Assembly (NCBI GenBank): GCA_016169945.1
Contig: JADLSH010000387.1
Span: 1,736,001-1,800,000 of the forward strand
Direction of reading: 5' to 3'
Length of the DNA: 64,000 nucleotides
DNA from: Trachythela sp. YZ-2020
Taxonomy: Eukaryota > Cnidaria > Anthozoa > Malacalcyonacea > Clavulariidae
The notes under the pieces are model-generated. The model was not told the DNA's origin, did not search any database, and was given only the letters and a program-made list of their open reading frames with translations. This document shows, in pieces, positions 10,650 to 18,043 of the stretch. How positions within the stretch are numbered: the stretch's first letter is position 1; each line of letters starts with the position of its first letter. The translations under genes were made by a program, and so were the position numbers.

Positions 10650-11772
10650 GGGTAGGGATAAAACGCTTAAACTGAATCGCGGAAACGGAAACTGAAAGCG
10701 GAAACTGAAATGGGGATAAAACGCTGAATTGGGGATAAAACGCTGAATTGGAGATAAAACGCTGAAATGGGGATAAAACGCTGAATTGGGGATAAAACGC
10801 TGAATTGGGCAAATTTAATCGAAATCGTTGTTTGCTAGACCATTGCCAACACATGTAATTTGACAATAAAGCCGAATAAATAAGAAAGGATTTCCCAGTA
10901 AAATGACAACCACAAATTCTCGAAGAACGTCTGATATATAGTTTGTATTTTAGTTTCAATAAGTAACATTATATAATTTTCACTTCATATAACTCAATCT
11001 TTATGCTACACTATATTTTATGTCAATTAAAGTCTTCTGAATTAAATCTGACTATTATGTGAGGTAAAGATTGACAAATTGTAAGCCTGCGTTTTTAACA
11101 AACTGAACCAGAGGAGGTTGGACAGCAGGTCGCAAAGCATCATGGGTAACGAGCTTATATTTCCACGTGCGGCCTCATTTATGCGTGGACTGCCGTGAAG
11201 TCAACATCTCTGGCCATAGAAAATTCTGCGAAAATGGACGCTATTGATACAGAGACTCAATGCCATCATTATGGATGTGTTTAGTGTTTGTGTATGGATA
11301 ACAAGGCTCTTTGAGTTCGTTTAATGGATTTATTTATGCAGAAATCTCAAAAGCTGCGTGTGATCAACTGGTCTTATGGTCAATATAAATGTTCATGTGT
11401 TGAAAATTCTATATGTAATTTGTGGAAACTTTGTTCAGTGTTGCACGTGCTGCAATTTATATACTTAAGTAAATGATTTCATAAGCTGACCCACTGCCTG
11501 GATCGTCTGTATTTGTAATGCACATTGTGCAACTAGTGAGGAGTGTAGTACAGACAGTTAACTAAATATTTGTTAGCAAGGATCTAGCAAACAACGATTT
11601 CGATTAAATTTCCCCATTTCAGCGTTTTATCCCCATTTCAGCGTTTTATCCCCATTTCAGCTTTTTATTCCCAATTCAGCGTTTTATCCCCAATTCAGCG
11701 TTTTATCCCCAATTCAGTTTCCGCTTGCAGTTTCCGTTTCCGCGATTCAGTTTCAGCGTTTTATCCCTACCC
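10650..11772. mobile_element. MULE-like non-autonomous transposon with subterminal repeats
   Basis: The element begins GGGTAGGGATAAAACGC and ends with its reverse complement. Both ends continue with related blocks (CTGAATCGCGGAAACGG, then five or six copies of a 20-bp unit containing GGGGATAAAACGCTGAAT, inverted at the right end). Flanks are GTCGGCCATG at 10640-10649 and GTCGACCATG at 11773-11782, a 10-bp duplication with one mismatch. Duplications of 8-11 bp and long repeat-rich ends are typical of Mutator-like elements. The 780-bp centre has no convincing open frame. Confidence 0.8.
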
Positions 11773-11948
11773 GTCGACCATGTTAATTTCGCAAACAATC
11801 GACCAAATATGTATCAAATTAAACCACTCAGAACTACAAGATCAGATGTTTAAGAGTACAGCTAATACGAAATCGGGGTAGAAAAAGCTCGCCGAAATAG
11901 CCACAGACTAAAAGAATTTGCTAAAATACAATGCAGAAGGACACTCAC

Positions 11949-12061
11949 CTCCAAACAGGACAAGAGACGTTGCGAAGAGAATGTTTTTCTCGAAACATGC
12001 CCACTCCTTCGATCGATACGAAATGCATTTTCTCGGCCATCATTGCGGCGATTTCGCTCAT
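11949..12061 (-). CDS. Candidate coding exon of an unknown gene
   Basis: Read on the minus strand, an ATG at 12059-12061 opens a frame (MSEIAAMMAEKMHFVSIEGV, and 17 more codons) that ends at a good splice donor, GGAG|GTGAGT, at 11948/11949. No family is recognised and no partner exon was found downstream. The start codon lies 50 bp from the insertion point of the Polinton-like element, so that element would have landed in its 5' untranslated region. Only the donor and the open frame support it. Confidence 0.25.
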
Positions 12062-12112
12062 TTTTTCCACAAATATCGTCGAACGTAACCGCGACAAAAA
12101 TACGTCCTTAAG

Positions 12113-12118
12113 GCGGTT
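12113..12118. repeat. Target site duplication GCGGTT (left)
   Basis: The hexamer GCGGTT directly precedes the left end of the Polinton-like element and recurs exactly at 16176-16181 after its right end. A 6-bp duplication is the hallmark of Polinton/Maverick integration. Confidence 0.85.
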
Positions 12119-12170
12119 AGTAGATTACCCCCCCCCATCTGGCGTGTATCCCACAAGGCATTGCGCGTTT

Positions 12171-12400
12171 GGGTATACGTATAGGGGTATACGTATAGGG
12201 TATACGTATATGGCACCGGAAGTATGTATAGGGTATACGTATAGGGGTATACGTATAGGGTATACGTATAGGGGTATACGTATAGGGTATACGTATAGGG
12301 GTATACGTATAGGGTATACGTATAGGGGTATACGTATAGGGTATACGTATATGGCACCGGAAGTATGTATAGGGTATACGTATAGGGGTATACGTATAAC
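12171..12400. repeat. TATACGTATA minisatellite in left TIR
   Basis: Alternating units of about 13 and 14 bp (GTATACGTATAGG and GTATACGTATAGGG). Each is centred on the perfect palindrome TATACGTATA. Two units are replaced by a segment with ACCGGAAGT (12215-12223 and 12356-12364). Confidence 0.85.
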
Positions 12401-12409
12401 CCTCTTTAA

Positions 12410-12718
12410 TTAAAGTTTGCAAATAATATTGACGAATTTTCGCCTGTGAAATTTCGGAAGCTGTGCAATTTATTAGAGACAATATTTGCACAAACTGTTT
12501 CTTGCGAGGTTTACGAGCTTTTCGAAGAGAGGTGTTGTGAGTGTCTTATGTTATCGTATGAGGAGAGATGGCAGATGTATGATTTGGAAGCCATTGAACG
12601 AGTTAACAATAAAGACATGGTATGGAATAAGTTTGTTGAAGTGACAAAAGTTTTAGAGCTTCAGTGGGATAAATACTTGTTTGAATATTGGAATCAAAAG
12701 TGCGAAAAAAGGGGGTAA
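12410..12718 (+). CDS. TIR-borne hypothetical open frame, copy 1
   Basis: About 100 codons stay open to a stop at 12716-12718, rich in Cys, Glu and Trp (CLMLSYEERWQMYDLEAIER; VWNKFVEVTKVLELQWDKYL). No family is recognised. There is no ATG near the 5' end of the open stretch; the first in-frame ATG is in CLMLSYEERW at about 12548, which would leave about 57 residues, so either a short protein, an upstream exon or a non-AUG start is implied. An identical inverted copy lies in the right TIR. Because it is in the TIR, its conservation may reflect repeat homogenisation and not coding. Confidence 0.35.
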   Translation, partial: LKFANNIDEFSPVKFRKLCNLLETIFAQTVSCEVYELFEERCCECLMLSYEERWQMYDLEAIERVNNKDMVWNKFVEVTKVLELQWDKYLFEYWNQKCEKRG

Positions 12719-12944
12719 CGTGAACGCGAACACTGATTTTAAAAGTAAATTATTGTTGCTCGCTTTGCTTGGCTGGATGCATATATTAACGCACAGATTA
12801 ACGTTTGTAACAAATTTATTTCTTAAGTATAACAATTAATCACACAAATGCATATAATTCTTAAACATATTGTCTTGCTTTATTGCTCGTTAGCCATGGT
12901 TTCTTTAATAAAAGCTCCAACCGCATTAAACCGTTTGACTGAGT

Positions 12945-13484
12945 TTAATCATCGCTTTCTGCGTCATCTTCCTCATCAAAATCATAATCCTTTAAAAGCC
13001 TTCTTATAAGAAACTTTCTCTTATCAACAGCTGCTTCCAAAGCTTCTTCTGGATCAAAGTCATCGTTTTCGACAAGTGTTTCCTTTGTCTGCATTATTTT
13101 CTTATGTACGGGATCTTTCTTTAGTTGTTTCATCCACGTCAGGTTATCCATGTAGACATCGGCCAATTCCTTTTGCAAAAGGGGTAGAATTTTGGCAAAG
13201 GCTTTCTGTTTCGCTTCACTTTCCTCATGACCCCCCATGAGAAGTGTTTGTAAGATGTCTTCGTACTGTGCCCGAACCTTGGATGCTGCGTCGTCGATCA
13301 ATGTAGCCCAGGGATCGATTTCCTCTTCGGAACTGTCTTCATCACACTCTCCAGTCGTGATGCTACTCTCATCTTCGGTATGACTTTCATCTTCGGTATG
13401 GCTTTCCATAGGACTTTCCTCATGTTCAGTGGCGTCGTCGTCATGCCCTACAAGGCTATAGCTTCCGTAGTACTGACTGTTCAT
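12945..13484 (-). CDS. Acidic 179-residue protein of the Polinton-like element
   Basis: A complete frame starts at ATG 13482-13484 and ends at 12945. The first 65 residues are Asp/Glu/Ser-rich with a doubled SHTEDE motif. The middle (about 60-150) is predicted helical, from DPWATLIDDAASKVRAQYED to VHKKIMQTKETL, and the C-terminus is again acidic (DYDFDEEDDAESDD). A strong TATA box (TATAAATAG on the coding strand) lies at 13543-13551, about 60 bp upstream. It is transcribed divergently from the ATPase. No enzymatic motif is seen. Highly acidic helical proteins next to packaging ATPases could be scaffolding, DNA-mimic or capsid-associated proteins, but that is inference. The reading frame is intact. 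Confidence 0.7.
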   Translation of the reverse strand: MNSQYYGSYSLVGHDDDATEHEESPMESHTEDESHTEDESSITTGECDEDSSEEEIDPWATLIDDAASKVRAQYEDILQTLLMGGHEESEAKQKAFAKILPLLQKELADVYMDNLTWMKQLKKDPVHKKIMQTKETLVENDDFDPEEALEAAVDKRKFLIRRLLKDYDFDEEDDAESDD

Positions 13485-13542
13485 TTTAGTGCTCGTCTTA
13501 CGAATGTTAATGTAAAATAAGCAAATTCTTTGCTACACACGA

Positions 13543-13551
13543 CTATTTATA
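13543..13551 (-). promoter_or_regulatory. TATA box of the acidic-protein gene
   Basis: The minus strand reads TATAAATAG, a near-perfect TATA box, about 60 bp upstream of the start codon at 13484. Viral and Polinton genes often have such promoters. Confidence 0.6.
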
Positions 13552-13625
13552 CACAAAACAAATCCTAACGATGGTGGGGGAGATTTAATGATCTTTAAAG
13601 CACGCCCACAAACCTATTGTGAGAG

Positions 13626-13779
13626 CTCCACAGAAGCTCCACAGAAGTTTTACAGAAGCCTCACAGAAGCTTTACAGAAGCTCCACAGAAGCTCCACAGA
13701 AGTTTTACAGAAGCTTCACAGAAGCTTCACAGAAGCTTTACAGAAACTCCACAGAAGCTCCACAGAAGCTTTAGAGAAT
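13626..13779. repeat. Fourteen tandem 11-bp repeats (CTCCACAGAAG) in the divergent promoter
   Basis: Fourteen consecutive 11-bp units, all ending ACAGAAG or a close variant, with the first four bases alternating between CTCC, CTTC, CTTT and TTTT. They lie between the two divergent start codons and their TATA boxes. The 11-bp period is close to one DNA turn, so a protein bound to each unit would lie on one face of the helix. A long frame through the repeats extends the ATPase frame upstream by 98 codons, but is probably not translated. Confidence 0.8.
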
Positions 13780-13829
13780 TTCCAGACAACTGCTACAAAA
13801 TCCCACAAAACCCTTCCTCAAAGCAACGA

Positions 13830-13837
13830 TATATATA
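13830..13837 (+). promoter_or_regulatory. TATA box of the ATPase gene
   Basis: TATATATA lies 45-52 bp upstream of the ATG at 13882. This placement favours 13882 as the true start and puts the upstream repeats outside the coding region. Confidence 0.5.
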
Positions 13838-13881
13838 GAACCGTGTTTCTATGTAAACTTGAATCATTTGCCACAGCAGTC

Positions 13882-15198
13882 ATGCAGAGACGATTTCGCC
13901 GGACCTGTCCGCTTTGCGGTCGGCCTAATTTGAAGAATATCAGTACACATCTTTTGCAAGTTCACGGCTTATCTTCCGAGAAGAGAAAACCTTATCTTAA
14001 GCAAGCCCGGGTGTCGTCATGGCAGCCCTACATCGACAAATCTCCGCATCATTATATGAACATCGACAAGTCTTCTCGTCCGTATATGAACATCGATAGG
14101 CCTACAGCAGACGAAAAGCGATCTCCTCGAATTATACAACCAGCAAAGAAACCAAAAGCAGTAGAAGCTAAAGCATCTTTGACCACCAAACCCTATCCGG
14201 ATTTCAACCTCCGCCATAAATTCTCACTTTTGGTTGTGGGTCCGAGTCAAAGTGGAAAAACATATTTTGTCCAACAAATTTTGGAGCAAAATCGTATCGT
14301 GTACGAAGAGCAAAAAGGTATTCGCATTTTTTGGTACTACAACCAGTGGCAAGAATGTTATGACGTCTTGAAAAAGTCTCTCGGAAAAAGCATACGGTTT
14401 GAGAGAAGTGTGCCCGAACTGTCTGAGAACATGAGCGAGATTGATACGCGGTACAACAACATCATCATCCTGGACGATTTGATGGCTGAAGCGACAGACA
14501 GTCCTGTGGTATCTCGATTGTTTACCCAAGGCCGCCATCGAAACGCGAGCGTTATCTTATTGCTGCAAAACATGTTTCCAAAGGGGAAATATAATACGGA
14601 TATCAGCCGAAATGCCCAATATCTGGCTCTCTTCCGAAGTCCAAGCGATAGGAAACAAATTGGTATTGTTGGAGAACGCATGTTTGATAAGAACAGAATC
14701 CATTTTATGAACGCTTATTACAAAGAGACCGAAAAACCGTTTGGATACTTATTGGTGGATAACAAGCCTGACACACCAACCGATAAGCAAGTTCTTGGAG
14801 ACCTATTTGGCGACTGCCATGTCTATCCCTTCACCACCCAAACTAAAGTGACTACACCCACACCGGTCTCTGGCGTCGAAACCAAGCCTGGAAGAAAACA
14901 ACCTAAACATCATCGGTGTATTACCTGGTCGGATGCGACTATCCCCGAGTGGCTAAAATACACCGACAAAGCCGATCACGTTCGTGTCATTCCCAAAGGA
15001 TATGCTATCATAGAGATGTATAAATCGTCGCGCAATAGTGTTTATCCTAGCCGTCCGGGTGTCTACAGCAACGGCGAACATTATTGGCCTGTCAAAATAA
15101 GGCACCAATCTACCGGCCATATAAAATGGGTGAATCTGCACGAAGATGAGCCTACGGTCCGAGACTTTGCTAAAGAAACCATGGCTAACGAGCAATAA
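13882..15198 (+). CDS. A32/FtsK-HerA-like genome packaging ATPase with N-terminal zinc finger
   Basis: The 438-residue protein is a P-loop ATPase of the type that pumps DNA into capsids of PRD1-adenovirus lineage viruses and Polintons. A C2H2-like finger comes first (C9, C12, H23, H28 in CPLCGRPNLKNISTHLLQVH). Walker A is GPSQSGKT at residue 120, Walker B IIILDDLM near 198, and a polar sensor-like LLLQN near 229. The C-terminal 100 residues (from KHHRCITWSD) are unassigned. I chose ATG 13882 because a TATA box lies 45 bp upstream; the frame stays open to 13588, but that extension translates 11-bp promoter repeats. The last eight codons and stop (TAA at 15196-15198, overlapping an AATAAA) lie in the right TIR. 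No frameshift is present. Confidence 0.85.
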   Translation: MQRRFRRTCPLCGRPNLKNISTHLLQVHGLSSEKRKPYLKQARVSSWQPYIDKSPHHYMNIDKSSRPYMNIDRPTADEKRSPRIIQPAKKPKAVEAKASLTTKPYPDFNLRHKFSLLVVGPSQSGKTYFVQQILEQNRIVYEEQKGIRIFWYYNQWQECYDVLKKSLGKSIRFERSVPELSENMSEIDTRYNNIIILDDLMAEATDSPVVSRLFTQGRHRNASVILLLQNMFPKGKYNTDISRNAQYLALFRSPSDRKQIGIVGERMFDKNRIHFMNAYYKETEKPFGYLLVDNKPDTPTDKQVLGDLFGDCHVYPFTTQTKVTTPTPVSGVETKPGRKQPKHHRCITWSDATIPEWLKYTDKADHVRVIPKGYAIIEMYKSSRNSVYPSRPGVYSNGEHYWPVKIRHQSTGHIKWVNLHEDEPTVRDFAKETMANEQ

Positions 15199-15359
15199 AG
15201 CAAGACAATATGTTTAAGAATTATATGCATTTGTGTGATTAATTGTTATACTTAAGAAATAAATTTGTTACAAACGTTAATCTGTGCGTTAATATATGCA
15301 TCCAGCCAAGCAAAGCGAGCAACAATAATTTACTTTTAAAATCAGTGTTCGCGTTCACG

Positions 15360-15668
15360 TTACCCCCTTTTTTCGCACTTTTGATTCCAATATTCAAACA
15401 AGTATTTATCCCACTGAAGCTCTAAAACTTTTGTCACTTCAACAAACTTATTCCATACCATGTCTTTATTGTTAACTCGTTCAATGGCTTCCAAATCATA
15501 CATCTGCCATCTCTCCTCATACGATAACATAAGACACTCACAACACCTCTCTTCGAAAAGCTCGTAAACCTCGCAAGAAACAGTTTGTGCAAATATTGTC
15601 TCTAATAAATTGCACAGCTTCCGAAATTTCACAGGCGAAAATTCGTCAATATTATTTGCAAACTTTAA
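15360..15668 (-). CDS. TIR-borne hypothetical open frame, copy 2
   Basis: The inverted duplicate of the frame at 12410-12718, with identical translation over the recognised part (KFRKLCNLLETIFAQ to QKCEKRG). Both copies read inward. The same doubts about start codon and coding status apply. Confidence 0.35.
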   Translation of the reverse strand, partial: LKFANNIDEFSPVKFRKLCNLLETIFAQTVSCEVYELFEERCCECLMLSYEERWQMYDLEAIERVNNKDMVWNKFVEVTKVLELQWDKYLFEYWNQKCEKRG

Positions 15669-15679
15669 TTAAAGAGGGT

Positions 15680-16125
15680 TATACGTATACCCCTATACGT
15701 ATACCCTATACATACTTCCGGTGCCATATACGTATACCCTATACGTATACCCCTATACGTATACCCTATACGTATACCCCTATACGTATACCCTATACAT
15801 ACTTCCGGTGTACCCTATACGCATACCCTATACGTATACCCCTATACGTATACCCTATACGTATACCCCTATATCCTACGTATACGTATACGTATACCCC
15901 TATACCCTATACGTATACCCTATACGTATACCCCTATACGTATACCCTATACGTATACCCCTATACGTATACCCTATACATACTTCCGGTGTACCCTATA
16001 CGTATACCCTATACGTATACCCCTATACGTATACCCTATACGTATACCCCTATACGTATACCCTATACATACTTCCGGTGCCATATACGTATACCCTATA
16101 CGTATACCCCTATACGTATACCCAA
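15680..16125. repeat. TATACGTATA minisatellite in right TIR, expanded
   Basis: About 446 bp against about 230 bp in the left TIR. ACTTCCGGT (reverse of ACCGGAAGT) occurs at 15714-15722, 15801-15809, 15982-15990 and 16071-16079. One stretch near 15870-15895 has a degenerate run of TACGTATACG, suggesting slippage or local rearrangement. Confidence 0.85.
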
Positions 16126-16175
16126 ACGCGCAATGCCTTGTGGGATACACGCCAGATGGGGGGGGGTAATCTACT

Positions 16176-16181
16176 GCGGTT
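16176..16181. repeat. Target site duplication GCGGTT (right)
   Basis: Exact copy of 12113-12118, directly after the right end of the Polinton-like element. Confidence 0.85.
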
Positions 16182-17400
16182 ATCTGCCAAACGTAAACAA
16201 GTGAAAATCGTTGAATTCTTACACTCAATAAAATCGTCCCAACATGGCGGCGATTTCAAAAAGAATGAACGAGATACCCAACTAGTCTACTTTACTGCCG
16301 CCAAGTTTGTTTTCGTAAATCTCGCGCATGCGCAGACAAATTGCACCTATGTTTGATCTACGATGACATCCAAAATAACCACTCATTTAATTTGTTGTTC
16401 AGGAGTCTTACAAAGAGACTTGTTAATTTAGTCCATTAGTGTTGCTGTCAAAAATTGCTAATAGGTTTGATTGAAAGGAAACCGTTGACAAGTCAGGTTC
16501 GGTCGTTCGGATAGGTTAGAAACTGTCCAAATGGCTGGGTGAATTGGAAAGGAATGGTCTTTTGATTATGCATGGTCTAAAGTTTGCGGTTACGCCAAAC
16601 AGAATTGAAACAGCCGAAATTATTGTTACAGTTGAAGAAAGGATCTTTCAGTTGGAAACGTAACAGCTAACGGTAGCAGCATTTCGAGACGTGCCAAAAC
16701 ACTTCCGATAAAAATTGACTCGAATGTTTTCAAAGTTTTAGTTGCTCTAAGGCTTGTACTTACAACTAACAAAGGCAATCGTGTTTGTTCACACGAGGAG
16801 AAATTGGAGGGACTGATATTTATCGCAATATATCCCACGCACACAGACAAATATTTGTCTCATAACTCTACTCATAACTCATAACTAAGCCATGAAAATC
16901 CGTTCCAAGAAATTTCAAAAGAAACTTCAAAAGACTGAATCACTACCATTAAATAGTCTTTGACTCCATGGCTATGAATATGTACTAGACGTCTTAACGG
17001 AAAACAACTGGCCCCAAAGATTTTCTCAACGATTGTCTAAAACCCGGCGACGTTTTCTGTACCTCTAATAAGGATTATGCGGTAGTTCTATACATTGAAG
17101 TTATTGTTTCATTACGGAACCAATCAAATGGATTCTAAAGATAATTGTAAACTTAATTAGGTCGCCTTAAAACGCTCTTTGACGGTGGAGAATATTTTTT
17201 GCAAACCGGAAACATCCTGTTTCTATCAAACAGAAAACACGTTGGACCTTTGGAAGCTTAGCCCCTTGACCATTTCAGGGGTCCTTATTAGTGATGATGC
17301 ACCCTACCTCGGTCGAAGGTCACGCCCTGCTTCAGGACCAGTGCCCGTTTAACGCACCACCCCTCCCCCCCTTACCAGATTAAGCGGGATCCATCCCTGA
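16182..17400. other. Intergenic or intronic DNA, nothing recognised
   Basis: No exon with family resemblance, no inverted repeat and no tandem repeat is evident. The missing 5' exons of the acyltransferase gene were looked for here on the plus strand and not found. Confidence 0.4.
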
Positions 17401-17418
17401 TTCATTAACCTAAACCAG

Positions 17419-17765
17419 AGGCAGGGCCTTTTTTAACTAATGTACTGGAGGGGCCAAAGCCCCCCCAGCTCCCATGTTGGCCCCCACCAGTAAGCTATTT
17501 TGGCCCTCCCAGTGAAGGTCCCTTTTGTCCAAAGTATAAGAAAAAAAGCGAAAAAAACAAATGGCTCCATTTAGATGGGATATATCAAAAATTGTCTGAA
17601 AATGCAGTAAATCAAGCCACAGAGATTCAAGATTACAACAATTTTCTTGGGGAGGACCCCCAGACCCCCCTTCACCTTCCCACACCTGTAATACACCACT
17701 TACTTATTACGTCCCCTTTCGATGATGCCCCCCCCCCACTAACGATTTCTTAAAAAAGGCCTTGA
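17419..17765. mobile_element. Possible MITE with AGGCCTTTTTTAA-like ends
   Basis: GGGCCTTTTTTAA near 17426 and TTAAAAAAGGCCTTG near 17750 form a short inverted pair around a segment with many runs of Cs and Gs (AGCCCCCCC, GGACCCCC). No coding content. Target duplication not found. Confidence 0.35.
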
Positions 17766-17883
17766 CCAGAGTAGTGATCGAAAAAATGAGAACTAACAAA
17801 TCGACACGCAATTCCCATTGAATAATTATAACACAGTAGAGTATCAAACGACCTTAATAAGGATAACATATTTTGTATTTCAG

Positions 17884-18043
17884 ACTGACGCCGACCTTAA
17901 TGTTTTGTATATTACTTGTTGCAAAGTTGAGACCATTCTTTGGTGCTGGTCCACTCTGGTTTATGGAAGCTGACACCTCAGCATGTTCAGAAAATTGGTG
18001 GACAAATTTATTGTATCTGAATAATTTCATTCACACAGGAAAG
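17884..18043 (+). CDS. NRF-6 type acyltransferase, exon A
   Basis: Acceptor TATTTCAG|A and donor AAAG|GTATAAG. It encodes LTPTLMFCILLVAKLR, the end of the RLTP membrane segment, then GPLWFMEADTSACSENWWTN and LLYLNNFIHTGK. The first base completes a codon from a missing upstream exon. CxxNWWTNLLYxNNF is a diagnostic family motif. Confidence 0.88.

Larger units (their letters stand above)
12119..12907. repeat. Left terminal inverted repeat of the Polinton-like element
   Basis: It matches the reverse complement of 15171-16175. From the outside in it holds a C9 run, a block ending GCGTTTGGG, the TATACGTATA minisatellite (about 12171-12400), a TIR-borne open frame, and about 190 bp with TGCTTTATTGCTC. 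The inner 25 bases are the reversed last codons of the ATPase gene. Confidence 0.85.
12119..16175. mobile_element. Compact Polinton-like element, 4.06 kb, complete
   Basis: Both ends read AGTAGATTACC followed by nine Cs (inverted at the right), inside perfect GCGGTT target duplications. The terminal inverted repeats are 789 bp (left) and 1005 bp (right); the difference lies in a minisatellite. The central 2.26 kb has two divergent open frames: an acidic protein and an A32/FtsK-HerA-like packaging ATPase, with a shared promoter region. Full Polintons are 15-20 kb and also carry protein-primed DNA polymerase B, retroviral-type integrase, protease and capsid genes; none is present here. The element could be a deletion derivative mobilised in trans, or a distinct minimal lineage. 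Both genes are free of frameshifts, which argues for a young insertion. Confidence 0.8.
15171..16175. repeat. Right terminal inverted repeat of the Polinton-like element
   Basis: This is the inverted counterpart of 12119-12907, longer by 216 bp because the minisatellite has expanded. It begins inside the ATPase gene at its last eight codons. The outer 50 bp mirror the left end exactly, including the run of nine Gs. Confidence 0.85.

Noticed and set aside
11931..12413. Frames of repeated GYTYRGIRI or PYTYTLYVY across the TIR
   Set aside because: Translations of the TATACGTATA minisatellite; phase is kept only because two unit lengths alternate.
13588..13881. N-terminal 98-codon extension of the packaging ATPase
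   Set aside because: It translates the 11-bp promoter repeats, and a TATA box lies between it and the better start at 13882.
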